Origin: JBFLVQ01 sp040758525
Lineage (GTDB): Bacteria; Acidobacteriota; Blastocatellia; Chloracidobacteriales; JADJPF01
DNA length: 13,557 nucleotides
Assembly: GCA_040758525.1 (NCBI GenBank)
Contig: JBFLVQ010000204.1
Span: 1 to 13,557 of the forward strand
Direction of reading: 5' to 3'
Below, piece by piece: positions 1-8,027 of this stretch. The notes beneath the pieces are model-generated. The model was not told the origin of the DNA, did not search any database, and saw only the letters and a list, made by a program, of their open reading frames with translations. Made by a program: the position numbers and the translations under genes. The number at the start of each line of letters is the position of its first letter. Position 1 is the first letter of the stretch.

Positions 1-322
1 GTGAGAAACGGGTGAAGATATAGATTGCCGTAGTTGCTAAGAGTAGATGGAATACTTGCATAGCAATTGGATCGTGTGTAAAGCGACTAAGCAAGTATAG
101 CCCTATATGCCATAAAGCAGGATGACCTTCATAGCGTAGATTGTGAAACAGGTCGGGGATCGACTGGCTATCTCGTGCGATCAGCCAAGCCTGTAACTCA
201 TCACCCCACATCTCATGATGATTTAAGCCAATCAGGCCTAGTAGCAGAAAAGTAATTGTCACCGCAGCAGCAAAAATAGCTTCGTTTTTTGCAATTATAG
301 AGAACCGATCTGTGATAGCCAT
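1..322 (-). CDS. Glycosyltransferase family 39-like membrane protein, N-terminal part (partial)
   Basis: An open frame on the minus strand starts at ATG 322 and runs without a stop off the left edge, giving the first 107 residues. An in-frame TAA just upstream makes this the first possible start, and AAAGGAA sits almost against the ATG. Residues 15-33 are a hydrophobic membrane segment. They are followed by MWGDELQAW (38-46), in which the Asp-Glu pair lies in the first periplasmic loop, as in GT-C enzymes of the PMT/ArnT kind, where this acidic site is catalytic. YEGHPALWHIGLYLL (64-78) is also typical of that family, and a second membrane segment begins near residue 90. Such enzymes usually move a sugar from a polyprenyl-phosphate donor to a lipid or protein outside the inner membrane; donor and acceptor cannot be told here. 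It lies downstream of ahcY but behind a probable terminator, so it may be transcribed separately. Confidence 0.8.
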   Translation of the reverse strand, partial: MAITDRFSIIAKNEAIFAAAVTITFLLLGLIGLNHHEMWGDELQAWLIARDSQSIPDLFHNLRYEGHPALWHIGLYLLSRFTHDPIAMQVFHLLLATTAIYIFTRFS

Positions 323-357
323 TTCCTTTATTACCCAAACAGTTATTAACAGAAAAG

Positions 358-386
358 ATTATCACAAAGTGAAAAGGCCACAGGAA
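358..386 (-). promoter_or_regulatory. Possible extended -10 promoter for the left-edge glycosyltransferase gene
   Basis: On the minus strand, TTCCTG (386-381), a 17-base spacer and GATAAT (363-358) preceded by TGT form an extended -10 type arrangement about 35 bases before the ATG at 322. The -35 match is poor and overlaps the ahcY terminator hairpin, so this is only a candidate. Confidence 0.3.
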
Positions 387-404
387 AAAATCTTTCCTAT
401 GGCC
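372..404 (-). terminator. Probable rho-independent terminator after ahcY
   Basis: Read on the minus strand, GGCCATAGGAAA (404-393) pairs with TTTCCTGTGGCC (387-376). This is a 12-bp stem with one T-G wobble and a five-base loop, followed by TTTTC (375-371). The T-run is short, but position and strand fit the end of the metK-ahcY operon 43 bases after the ahcY stop. Confidence 0.65.
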
Positions 405-446
405 CTGATATGATCTTGAGAAGATCTAAAACTATCTTATGAAAGC

Positions 447-1724
447 TTAGGTGCCGTGCTCCCAACTGTTAATATATTCGATCATCTCTGGCGTAAGTGC
501 ATCGATCTTCACGCCCATCGCTTCCAGTTTCAAGCGTGCAATCTCTTCATCAACAGCCTCAGGTAGATTATGTAACCCAGGCGCGAGCTTGCCCTTGTTC
601 TTAAGCAGATATTCAACAGAGAGCGCCTGATTAGCAAAGCTCATATCCATCACTGATGCAGGATGGCCTTCAGCCGCAGCCAAGTTTACCAAGCGGCCTT
701 CACCTAATACGATAACACGATGGCCATTCGATTTTAGTTCATACTCTTCTACAAATGGGCGTAATGGACGTCGCTCTTTAGCGATCTCAGCTAGTCCTAC
801 TAAATTTAGCTCCAGATCAAAGTGGCCAGAATTGCAAACTATTGCGCCATCTTTCATCTTCTCGAAGTGTGGGGTATCAACGACATGCCGATTGCCTGTT
901 ACAGTGATAAAGATATCGCCTATTGATGCGGCTTCAGCAATTGGCATAACCCGGAAGCCATCCATTACTGCTTCAATGGCACGAATTGGATTGATCTCTG
1001 TGACAATCACATTGGCGCCCATACCACGAGCACGCATTGCCACACCTTTGCCGCACCAGCCATAGCCAGCGACAACAAGATTTTTGCCGGCTAGTAGAAT
1101 GTTGGTAGCGCGAATCACACCATCAAGAGTCGATTGCCCTGTACCATAACGGTTGTCAAAGAAGTGTTTGGTCTGTGCATCATTAACAGCGATAACCGGG
1201 AAGCTTAGTACCCCACTCTTCTCCATTGAGCGTAATCGTTGTAAACCTGTAGTGGTCTCCTCAGTTGTGCCCACGATATCGGCAAGCTGCTCTTTGCGTT
1301 CTTTAATTAGCGTAGCAACCACATCACAACCATCATCAATAATTAGTTGTGGCTTGTGATCAAGGGCAATACGTACATGTTGATTGTAGGTCGCAGTATC
1401 TTCACCCTTACGTGCATAAACAGGGATACCATACTCAACAACCAGCGCAGCAGCAACATCATCCTGTGTCGAGAGGGGATTAGAAGCAATCAGAACCGCA
1501 TCTGCTCCTCCTGCCTTAAGTGCACGTGCCAAATTGGCCGTCTCTGTAGTGACATGACAACAAGCCACCAACCGCAAACCGGCCAGTGGTCGCTCTTGAG
1601 CAAAACGGCTCATAATCAGACGCAGCACTGGCATCTCTCGCGCTGCCCAATCAATACGCGCCTTGCCTTGCGCAGCTAAATCCAAGTTCGCAACATCGTA
1701 ATTGGAAATCTGTTTTGTACTCAT
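447..1724 (-). CDS. ahcY: S-adenosylhomocysteine hydrolase (adenosylhomocysteinase), short type
   Basis: This cytosolic NAD-dependent enzyme splits S-adenosylhomocysteine into homocysteine and adenosine, removing the inhibitor left by SAM-dependent methylation. Visible family signatures in the 425 residues are HVTTETANL (57-65), the DDG at 130-132, EETTTG (155-160), NDAQTKHFFDNRYGTGQS (181-198) with the catalytic-type lysine, the NAD Rossmann loop GYGWCGKG (220-227), SGHFD (299-303) and NLAAAEGHPASVMD (347-360). The length matches the short form found in archaea, cyanobacteria and other deep lineages. It lacks the roughly 40-residue insert of the 465-475-residue proteobacterial form and ends in SWEHGT instead of the usual Lys-Tyr-bearing tail. 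AAGGAG at 1741-1736 fixes the ATG. It starts 27 bp after metK on the same strand, so it is surely co-transcribed with metK. Confidence 0.96.
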   Translation of the reverse strand: MSTKQISNYDVANLDLAAQGKARIDWAAREMPVLRLIMSRFAQERPLAGLRLVACCHVTTETANLARALKAGGADAVLIASNPLSTQDDVAAALVVEYGIPVYARKGEDTATYNQHVRIALDHKPQLIIDDGCDVVATLIKERKEQLADIVGTTEETTTGLQRLRSMEKSGVLSFPVIAVNDAQTKHFFDNRYGTGQSTLDGVIRATNILLAGKNLVVAGYGWCGKGVAMRARGMGANVIVTEINPIRAIEAVMDGFRVMPIAEAASIGDIFITVTGNRHVVDTPHFEKMKDGAIVCNSGHFDLELNLVGLAEIAKERRPLRPFVEEYELKSNGHRVIVLGEGRLVNLAAAEGHPASVMDMSFANQALSVEYLLKNKGKLAPGLHNLPEAVDEEIARLKLEAMGVKIDALTPEMIEYINSWEHGT

Positions 1725-1751
1725 CTAATATTGTGCTCCTTAGAATAACAG

Positions 1752-2909
1752 TTACAGCTTGGCGTCCCCACGCAACGCTTTGATCTTGTCGGTACGCTCC
1801 CAACTAAACTCTGGCTCAGAGCGACCAAAATGGCCATAGGTTGCCGTCTTGCGATAAATGGGTCGCTGCAGGTTGAGCGATTCGATGATGCCACGTGGTG
1901 TAAGCTGGAAGTGCGACCGGATCAGATCCGGTAGTAGATCTTCATTGATTTTAGCAGTGCCAAAAGTCTCTAAATAGACGGAGACCGGCTCAGCCACACC
2001 TATGGCATAAGCAAGCTGAACCTGGCACTTCTCAGCCAAGCCTGCCGCTACTACATTCTTAGCAATGTAACGTGCCATATAGGTAGCAGAACGGTCTACC
2101 TTGGTAGGATCCTTACCTGAGAAAGCACCACCGCCATGCGGCGCATAGCCACCATAAGAGTCAACTATGATCTTGCGCCCAGTAAGACCAGTATCACCTT
2201 GTGGACCGCCGATAACAAAGCGCCCGGTTGGATTGATATAGACACGTGTCGATTTATCCAACATTTCTGGAGAAACTTCGGTGATTACAGGCTTAATCAC
2301 CTGCTCGATAACATCTCGTTGCAGATCTTCATTCTTTACCTTCTCGCTATGTTGTGTAGATACAACCACAGTATCAACACGCTCAGGCTTACCATTGCGA
2401 TATTGTACAGAGACCTGTGATTTGCCATCCGGTCGCAGATATTCCAGTAACCCTTCCTTGCGCACACAGGCAAGCCTATGTGTAAGCTTATGGGCGAGCA
2501 TAATTGGTAGTGGCATTAATTCTGGCGTCTCATTACAAGCGAAGCCAAACATCAGACCCTGATCACCTGCGCCACCAGTGTCTACACCCTGAGCAATGTC
2601 CGGTGATTGGCGATTAACTGCTGTGATAACCGCACAAGTATGGGCATCAAAACCATATTTAGCGCGTGTGTAGCCAACCTCGGCAATGGTATCACGTGCG
2701 ATTTTGACATAATCGATCTGTGCATCGGTGGTGATCTCGCCCGCGATTAACACCAGTCCAGTAGCCAGTAGCGTTTCGCAAGCTACACGGCCTCTTGGAT
2801 CATGGCGCAACACCTCATCAAGCACTGCATCAGATATTTGATCAGCAATCTTGTCTGGGTGTCCTTCGGTAACTGATTCGGATGTGAAGAGAAAATTACC
2901 TTTGCTCAA
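1752..2909 (-). CDS. metK: S-adenosylmethionine synthetase (methionine adenosyltransferase)
   Basis: It makes SAM from methionine and ATP, releasing phosphate and pyrophosphate, as a cytosolic metal-dependent (Mg and K) tetramer. The 385-residue length is normal for the family. Visible motifs are EGHPDK (15-20), which holds an ATP/metal-contacting His-Pro-Asp, the family signature GAGDQG (113-118), and the glycine-rich phosphate loop GGGAFSGKD (259-267). The start codon is TTG at 2909: AAGGAG lies eight bases before it (2923-2918), an in-frame TAA lies just upstream, and the reading MSKGNFLFTSESVTEGHPDK has the normal N-terminus, so no other start is reasonable. A candidate promoter and a short foldable leader precede it, and ahcY follows after 27 bp. 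Together the pair covers SAM synthesis and SAH removal. Confidence 0.97.
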   Translation of the reverse strand: MSKGNFLFTSESVTEGHPDKIADQISDAVLDEVLRHDPRGRVACETLLATGLVLIAGEITTDAQIDYVKIARDTIAEVGYTRAKYGFDAHTCAVITAVNRQSPDIAQGVDTGGAGDQGLMFGFACNETPELMPLPIMLAHKLTHRLACVRKEGLLEYLRPDGKSQVSVQYRNGKPERVDTVVVSTQHSEKVKNEDLQRDVIEQVIKPVITEVSPEMLDKSTRVYINPTGRFVIGGPQGDTGLTGRKIIVDSYGGYAPHGGGAFSGKDPTKVDRSATYMARYIAKNVVAAGLAEKCQVQLAYAIGVAEPVSVYLETFGTAKINEDLLPDLIRSHFQLTPRGIIESLNLQRPIYRKTATYGHFGRSEPEFSWERTDKIKALRGDAKL

Positions 2910-2953
2910 GACGTCCTCTCCTTATATAAAATGGCTTTCGGCAACCTGGCGTC
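2910..2953 (-). promoter_or_regulatory. metK 5' leader able to fold around the ribosome-binding site
   Basis: On the minus strand, GACGCC (2953-2948) can pair with GGACGTC (2916-2910) immediately before the TTG start, giving six base pairs with one bulged A. The AAGGAG ribosome-binding site (2923-2918) lies inside the enclosed loop. A short GC-rich piece around 2947-2933 precedes an AT-rich stretch. Such a fold could tune translation, but I do not recognise any known SAM-riboswitch consensus here, so a regulatory role is speculation. Confidence 0.25.
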
Positions 2954-2965
2954 ATAAAAGGTAGG

Positions 2966-2994
2966 AAGCTAACACAAGCAATAATGGGTGTCAA
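2966..2994 (-). promoter_or_regulatory. Candidate sigma70 promoter for metK-ahcY
   Basis: A perfect TTGACA (2994-2989) is followed after 17 bases by TAGCTT (2971-2966) on the minus strand. The expected transcription start is near 2959, giving a leader of about 50 bases before the TTG. The -10 box matches the consensus only at three positions. The 75 bases between this promoter and the topA stop at 3070 hold no gene and no convincing terminator, so read-through from topA is also possible. Confidence 0.55.
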
Positions 2995-3069
2995 GAAAAG
3001 CATCTCGTCTTGGCAGAGCGATCGGTATTTGAACATCCTCTATATGCTTCTCACCTCAGATCAATTCTT

Positions 3070-5616
3070 TTAACTCGCTTTCTGAGCACGTAGATTCTCA
3101 TCTGTGCCAGCTTGCACTGCACCACGCCCAACCCGTGAACCTTTGGGCGATTCTGCCTTTTCCGGTGGTACTATGGTATTACGATAACCGCACTGGTCAG
3201 CGCGGCAAAAGATTACCGTACCATCCCGCTTAGTTATTTTTTCAAACAGTAGTTGTGTTCCGCATTGTGGACAAGCCTGTGCAATCGGCTTCTCCCAATA
3301 GACAATGTCACATTCTGGATACTGCTTGCAACCATAGAAGACGCGTCCACGCTTTGACTTCTTTACGACAATTTCACCTGTACAACCCTCACGTGGGCAG
3401 GCGACACCAGTCGTCTCTTGACGTACATATTTGCACTCAGGATAGTTTGAACAAGCAGTAAATTGGCCATAGCGACCATGTTTGATAATCAGATTCTTGC
3501 CACACTGTGGGCATAGATCTGATAGCAATACATCGGATTTTACTCCACTGGCGACGGGAGCAATCTTGCGAGTAGTCTTACATTCGGGATAACCACTGCA
3601 AGCCAGGAACTGCCCCCAACGGCCACGCTTGAGTGCCATAGCACGTCCACACTTATCACATACTTCATCAGCATAAGGGTTCTCACCCTCAGCATCAATC
3701 AAACCACTCCCACCAGCATCACGAGTGGCTTTGCACTCTTCATTAGGACAAGCCAGGAAGCGTCCAAAGCGACCTAGCTTAAGCATCATCTGACCACCAC
3801 ACTTGTGGCAGATCTCTTCCGTCATCACCCCTTCGCGTGCCTTTGTGATATTCTCTTCTGCAGCCTTGAGATCTTTAGTGAATTTACTATAGAACTCATC
3901 TAGCGCGGCCTGCCATTTCAAGCCACCTTCTTCGATCTTATCCAGGCGACCTTCCATTTCTGCGGTATAACTAACATTGAAGATATCATCAAAACTCTGC
4001 ACTAGCACATCATTGACGACAATACCCAGTTCAGTAGGTTTGAAACGTCCATCCACCTTCTCAACATAGGCGCGATTCTGAATAATGGTGATAATCTGCG
4101 CATAGGTAGAGGGTCGGCCAATCCCTTTCTCTTCTAGCGCCTTGACCAGTGTGGCTTCATTATAACGAGTCGCTGGCTTAGTAAAATTCTGCTCTGGTAA
4201 GAGACGGTTGAGCTTAAGCCGGTCACCCTCTTGCATAGGTGGTAAGCGTAAGGCAAGCTCTTCATCCTCATCATCCTTCTCATCCTTACCTTCTACATAG
4301 ACAGCTAGAAAACCATCGAACTTGAGTGTCATACCCTTAGCACGGAAGAGATACTTGGCGCCAGCGCTAATGTCTATGATCGTCTCATCAAAGAGAGCCG
4401 GTTTCATCTGTGAAGCAATAAAACGTTGCCAGATTAATTTATATAGCGCCTGCTCATCTTTGCTTAGGAAACGTACAATAGAATCGGGAGTACGCTGGCA
4501 AGAGGTAGGTCTTATTGCTTCGTGCGCATCTTGTGCGCCTTTTTTATTCTGATAGAGAATCGCTTTGTCTGGTAGGTAGTTTTTTCCATACTGATGATCG
4601 ATAAAAGTGCGTGCCTCATCTAAAGCGCTCTCCGAGATACGTGTAGAGTCAGTACGCATATAAGTGATCAGACCAACTACCTCGCCTCCTTCCAATTCCA
4701 CCCCTTCATAGAGTTTCTGCGCAACCTGCATCGTCTTACGCACGGGGAAACGCAACTTACGTGCGGCTTCCTGTTGCAGTTTGCTAGTAATAAAAGGTGG
4801 CACTGGGTAACGTTTCTTCTCTTTGGTTGAGATCGAGGTAATGACAAATGGCTCAGCCTGTGCTTCAGCAACAATCTTCTCAGCCTGCTCAGCATCATTA
4901 ATATGAATCTCGGTCTTACGTACTGTTTCGAAGTCACTAGTCTTTACAGTCTTATCCTCTACCTTGTAAAGTTTGGCATCAAAGGCAGGAGCACGCTTAG
5001 CCGACAGATTAGCAGCTATAGTCCAGTATTCAGTAGATTGAAAACTTAAGATCTCACGTTCACGTTCAACCACTAGTCGTAATGCGACCGATTGTACACG
5101 GCCAGCCGAGAGCTTGCCACCTACCTTACGACAGAGTAATGGGCTTACTTGATAACCAACTAGACGATCCAACACACGACGCGCCTGCTGTGCATCAACT
5201 TTATTGGTATCGATCTGACCAGGTTGATGAAAGGCCCGCGTGATCGCATCTTTGGTAATCTCATTAAAGAGGACACGGTAGACCGGCTTGTTGTTACCGC
5301 GACCAGCCAGCTCTTCCTTAAGATGTTGACAGATCGCCTCGCCTTCACGATCAGGGTCAGCCGCTAAGTAGATTGCAGTTGCTTCTTGAGCAGCGGCTTT
5401 AAGACCTGCAAGGATCTTACGATTGTTCTTCTTACGCGCATCCGGAATAATCTGGTAGGTTGGGGCAAAATTCTTTTTGATATCGACGCCTAGACCCTTC
5501 TCTGGCAGATCTTTGATATGACCGATCGAGGCCATCACAACAAAATCTTTGCCCAAATACTTGTTAATCGTTTTCGCCTTCGAAGGCGACTCTACTACCA
5601 CCAATGACTTTGACAT
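3070..5616 (-). CDS. topA: DNA topoisomerase I (type IA), with five zinc ribbons
   Basis: It relaxes negative supercoils by cutting one DNA strand through a 5'-phosphotyrosine link and passing the other strand. The Toprim domain is at 1-140, with Glu9 and the DPDREGE motif (87-93; D87, D89, E91). The core follows, with the active tyrosine Y319 in GLITYMRTDS (315-324), the same residue number as in E. coli, and then HEAIRPT (365-371) and GIGRPSTYA (498-506). Five four-cysteine zinc ribbons fill the C-terminus: C603/606/623/628, C653/656/673/679, C702/705/722/728, C740/745/763/769 and C782/785/804/809. The 848-residue length is within the family range. A short acidic insert (443-454, DEKDDEDEE type) lies in the core. 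AGGG precedes the ATG. It follows dprA by 37 bp, a very common bacterial linkage, so the two are probably co-transcribed. Confidence 0.97.
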   Translation of the reverse strand: MSKSLVVVESPSKAKTINKYLGKDFVVMASIGHIKDLPEKGLGVDIKKNFAPTYQIIPDARKKNNRKILAGLKAAAQEATAIYLAADPDREGEAICQHLKEELAGRGNNKPVYRVLFNEITKDAITRAFHQPGQIDTNKVDAQQARRVLDRLVGYQVSPLLCRKVGGKLSAGRVQSVALRLVVEREREILSFQSTEYWTIAANLSAKRAPAFDAKLYKVEDKTVKTSDFETVRKTEIHINDAEQAEKIVAEAQAEPFVITSISTKEKKRYPVPPFITSKLQQEAARKLRFPVRKTMQVAQKLYEGVELEGGEVVGLITYMRTDSTRISESALDEARTFIDHQYGKNYLPDKAILYQNKKGAQDAHEAIRPTSCQRTPDSIVRFLSKDEQALYKLIWQRFIASQMKPALFDETIIDISAGAKYLFRAKGMTLKFDGFLAVYVEGKDEKDDEDEELALRLPPMQEGDRLKLNRLLPEQNFTKPATRYNEATLVKALEEKGIGRPSTYAQIITIIQNRAYVEKVDGRFKPTELGIVVNDVLVQSFDDIFNVSYTAEMEGRLDKIEEGGLKWQAALDEFYSKFTKDLKAAEENITKAREGVMTEEICHKCGGQMMLKLGRFGRFLACPNEECKATRDAGGSGLIDAEGENPYADEVCDKCGRAMALKRGRWGQFLACSGYPECKTTRKIAPVASGVKSDVLLSDLCPQCGKNLIIKHGRYGQFTACSNYPECKYVRQETTGVACPREGCTGEIVVKKSKRGRVFYGCKQYPECDIVYWEKPIAQACPQCGTQLLFEKITKRDGTVIFCRADQCGYRNTIVPPEKAESPKGSRVGRGAVQAGTDENLRAQKAS

Positions 5617-5653
5617 AAACCCTACTTAAATTGCTGAGTACGTAGATAACGTC

Positions 5654-6772
5654 TCAGCTCTTCTTGACAAAATTCTTACCTGGCAATTGCCTTATCTTAT
5701 CCTTAACCTCGAGCGCCAGCAATGCACCCAAGAGCTGTGGTGGGCCAAGCCCACTACGACCAGCCAGCTCATCTACATGACATGGCTCGTCAACATCAAG
5801 AAGATCGTAGATCTTCTCTTCGATTTCAGAAAGTAGAAACAACTCCCCTTGACCTGGTGATTCTTGAGAAATCGACTCACCAAGCACCTGAGCACGTACC
5901 TCATGAGGTAATTCCTCTACCACATCACGCCAATTCTGTACAAGTTTAGCGCCATCCTTAATCAGATAGTTTGGTCCAAATGAATTTGCTGAACTGATAT
6001 TACCCGGTACAGCAAAGACCTCACGATTCTGTTCCATAGCAAGTCGCGCAGTAATTAATGATCCTGATCGTTCGGCAGCCTCTACTACCAATACTCCTAA
6101 ACAGAGACCTGAGATGATTCTATTACGGAAGGGAAAGTGCTGTGGTAAAGGTGGTGTGCCCAGCGGTAGTTCACTAAGCATCACACCAGTACGACAGATC
6201 TCTTCAGCAAGAGCACCATTCTCTTGTGGATAGATCTTATCAAGCCCACTCCCTAACACTGCCACAGTGCGACCCTGAGCGGCTAGCGCGGCCTGGTGTG
6301 CAGCAGTATCAATACCCCTTGCTAATCCGGAAATGATCGTAATACCATGTGCGGCTAGTTCACTCACTATCATATTAACCGCATTGCGGCCATAGGTTGA
6401 ACAACGCCTTGAACCAACCACGGCAATGGCAGGCGCGAGACAGGCTTGGTAACATTCGCCGAGTGTATAGAGAACCGCAGGTGGATCATGGATCTCCTTA
6501 AGGAGTTTGGGGTACTCTGCATCTGGCAGGGCAATTGCGCGTGCGCCTAATGCTGCAAGTCGTTGCAATTGTATAGCAGCTTCACGGCGTATCTCGCCTG
6601 TTTGTAGCGATTCAACTGCTTCACGCTTAAGCCCTATCGACTCCAACTCGGTGCGATGGGCTGGGAAGACGGCTGTAGGTGTACCATAGTGCTCAAGCAG
6701 GGTGCGCACAGTACGCGGGCCTATGCCAGGCACTAGGGTGAGGGCAATCCAGTCTTCAATATCCCTTCGCAT
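5654..6772 (-). CDS. dprA: DNA-processing protein DprA (Smf)
   Basis: DprA binds incoming single-stranded DNA during natural transformation and loads RecA onto it. It is also widely kept in species not known to be competent. The 372 residues show an N-terminal helix-hairpin-helix segment (VPGIGPRTV, 14-22), then the Rossmann-like core with VVGSRRCSTYG (118-128), SGLARGID (148-155), LPLGTPPLPQHFPFRNRIISG (202-222), EAAERSGSLITA (231-242) and VPGN (255-258). A C-terminal winged-helix domain spans about 312-370. All family motifs are intact. The ATG is preceded by GAAGAG, a modest ribosome-binding site, with no better start nearby. topA follows after 37 bp. No other competence gene lies in the window, so the organism's competence cannot be judged. 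Confidence 0.95.
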   Translation of the reverse strand: MRRDIEDWIALTLVPGIGPRTVRTLLEHYGTPTAVFPAHRTELESIGLKREAVESLQTGEIRREAAIQLQRLAALGARAIALPDAEYPKLLKEIHDPPAVLYTLGECYQACLAPAIAVVGSRRCSTYGRNAVNMIVSELAAHGITIISGLARGIDTAAHQAALAAQGRTVAVLGSGLDKIYPQENGALAEEICRTGVMLSELPLGTPPLPQHFPFRNRIISGLCLGVLVVEAAERSGSLITARLAMEQNREVFAVPGNISSANSFGPNYLIKDGAKLVQNWRDVVEELPHEVRAQVLGESISQESPGQGELFLLSEIEEKIYDLLDVDEPCHVDELAGRSGLGPPQLLGALLALEVKDKIRQLPGKNFVKKS

Positions 6773-6808
6773 TACACTCTTCTTTCAATCAAGCAAAATT
6801 GGGTGTTG

Positions 6809-6838
6809 AAGATAACACGCATATTTTCACGGCGTCAA
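6809..6838 (-). promoter_or_regulatory. Candidate promoter for dprA-topA
   Basis: On the minus strand, TTGACG (6838-6833), an 18-base spacer and TATCTT (6814-6809) preceded by TGT give a good -35 and an extended -10 box. The expected start is near 6802, about 30 bases before the dprA ATG. This would separate dprA-topA from lipA. Confidence 0.5.
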
Positions 6839-6863
6839 GACCACAGTAGCAAGACTGATAGAT

Positions 6864-6883
6864 GGGCTCGCGCCTACGAACCC
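6864..6883. other. Short GC-rich hairpin between lipA and dprA
   Basis: GGGCTCG and CGAACCC form a seven-bp stem (one wobble on the minus strand) with a six-base loop, about 30 bases beyond the lipA stop. No T-run follows on either strand, so it is not a standard terminator. It could slow transcription or stabilise a 3' end. Nothing else is recognisable in this 139-bp gap apart from the dprA promoter. Confidence 0.35.
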
Positions 6884-6911
6884 GGCAATCAATGTGCAAC
6901 TAGGAGTAATG

Positions 6912-7847
6912 TCAAGCGCCTGGCTGATGTTGATGGGCGTGGTAGGAGCTACGCACTAGTGGCCCCGCCTCAACATAGCGGAAGCCCATTGCCAGCCCTG
7001 CTTGCTTCAACTCGTCAAACTCTGCTGGGGCATAATAACGTTCGACAGGTAGGTGATACATACTAGGGCGTAGATACTGACCAAGCGTAAGGATATCGCA
7101 GTCGGCCGCGCGTAGATCACGCATGGCTGAGAGCAACTCTTCAACACTCTCACCTAGACCACACATAATTCCTGATTTAGTGAGGAGGGGATAGCTCTGG
7201 GAACGATAGCCCGCCGCACGTTGCAATAATTCCATAGATTGACCATAACTAGCGTCAGGGCGAACACGTTTATAGAGGCGCGGCACGGTCTCGGTATTAT
7301 GGTTAAGCACATCTGGGCGTGCAGTTAGCACAGCATTAAGCGCATCCCAGTTACCACAGAAGTCCGGGATTAGTACTTCGATCTTACATTCCAGATTTAA
7401 TCGGCGTACCCAATCTATCGTGGCGACAAAATGGTGGGCGCCTCCATCTGGCAATTCATCACGATTTACTGAAGTGATCACAGCATGCCGTAAGCCTAGC
7501 TTGTGTACAGCTTCGCCAACATGACGTGGCTCTTCAGGATCAAGTGGGCGTGGCGCACCTTTGCCAACAGCACAGAAACCACAATGGCGTGTACAGATGT
7601 CACCCATAATCATAAAAGTTGCTGTGCGATGGCTAAAACACTCAAAGATATTTGGACAGTGTGCCTCTTGACAGACAGTATGTAGGCTAAGATCTTCAAC
7701 CATATTGCGCACAGCCTGAAAATCTGTGCCGGCATTGATACGTATCTTTAGCCAAGGCGGCTTGGGACCAATTGGTGCACTACGACTGGTAAAACCACCA
7801 GCCGTCTGATCTATTACAGGCAGATTACGTTTTCTTAACTCGCTCAT
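6912..7847 (-). CDS. lipA: Lipoyl synthase (radical SAM)
   Basis: LipA inserts two sulfur atoms into octanoyl groups bound to the lipoyl domains of 2-oxoacid dehydrogenases and the glycine cleavage system, using SAM and two 4Fe-4S clusters. The 311 residues contain both cluster motifs: the auxiliary CX4CX5C (C59, C64, C70) and the radical-SAM CX3CX2C (C85, C89, C92, in CTRHCGFC). SVNRDELPDGGA (126-137) and the C-terminal RSSYHA (299-304), whose serine binds the auxiliary cluster, are also present. The ATG at 7847 has AGGAG only two bases upstream, which is too close for normal ribosome binding. No start codon lies between it and an in-frame TAG 11 codons upstream, and no good internal start exists. 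A -10 box sits just ahead, so the message may be leaderless. No lipB or lplA is adjacent. Confidence 0.96.
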   Translation of the reverse strand: MSELRKRNLPVIDQTAGGFTSRSAPIGPKPPWLKIRINAGTDFQAVRNMVEDLSLHTVCQEAHCPNIFECFSHRTATFMIMGDICTRHCGFCAVGKGAPRPLDPEEPRHVGEAVHKLGLRHAVITSVNRDELPDGGAHHFVATIDWVRRLNLECKIEVLIPDFCGNWDALNAVLTARPDVLNHNTETVPRLYKRVRPDASYGQSMELLQRAAGYRSQSYPLLTKSGIMCGLGESVEELLSAMRDLRAADCDILTLGQYLRPSMYHLPVERYYAPAEFDELKQAGLAMGFRYVEAGPLVRSSYHAHQHQPGA

Positions 7848-7854
7848 GACTCCT

Positions 7855-7882
7855 ATTATAGGTTCTTCACGTACCTACGCAA
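7855..7882 (-). promoter_or_regulatory. Candidate lipA promoter abutting the start codon
   Basis: On the minus strand, TTGCGT (7882-7877), a 16-base spacer and a perfect TATAAT (7860-7855) end only seven bases before the ATG (7847). A start at the usual distance would fall on or next to the A of the ATG, giving a leaderless transcript. Confidence 0.45.
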
Positions 7883-7909
7883 CCACAGCTAGCGCAAGAT
7901 CCTGGTTTA

Positions 7910-7938
7910 TTGTTGCACAACTGACTTTGTTCTATAAT
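7910..7938 (+). promoter_or_regulatory. Candidate promoter for the plus-strand membrane glycosyltransferase
   Basis: TTGTTG (7910-7915), a 17-base spacer and a perfect TATAAT (7933-7938) lie about 90 bases before the ATG at 8028. The predicted leader of about 80 bases starts in a small GGCTT/AAGCC stem (7939-7956). It diverges from the lipA promoter 28 bases away, so the two could share regulation. Confidence 0.55.
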
Positions 7939-8027
7939 GGCTTGGCCGCCTAAGCCGTATAGAAATAGCAAGATCTCTCTACCAAAACACAAGCTTTTTA
8001 TCAGAGAAAAGGGAGGGGCATAATACT

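Noticed and set aside
1725..1751. SAH riboswitch before ahcY
   Set aside because: The gap to metK is only 27 bases, all taken by a normal ribosome-binding site and spacer; too short for the known SAH aptamer.
6864..6883. Terminator for lipA
   Set aside because: The hairpin is good but no T-run follows on the minus strand; kept only as a hairpin.
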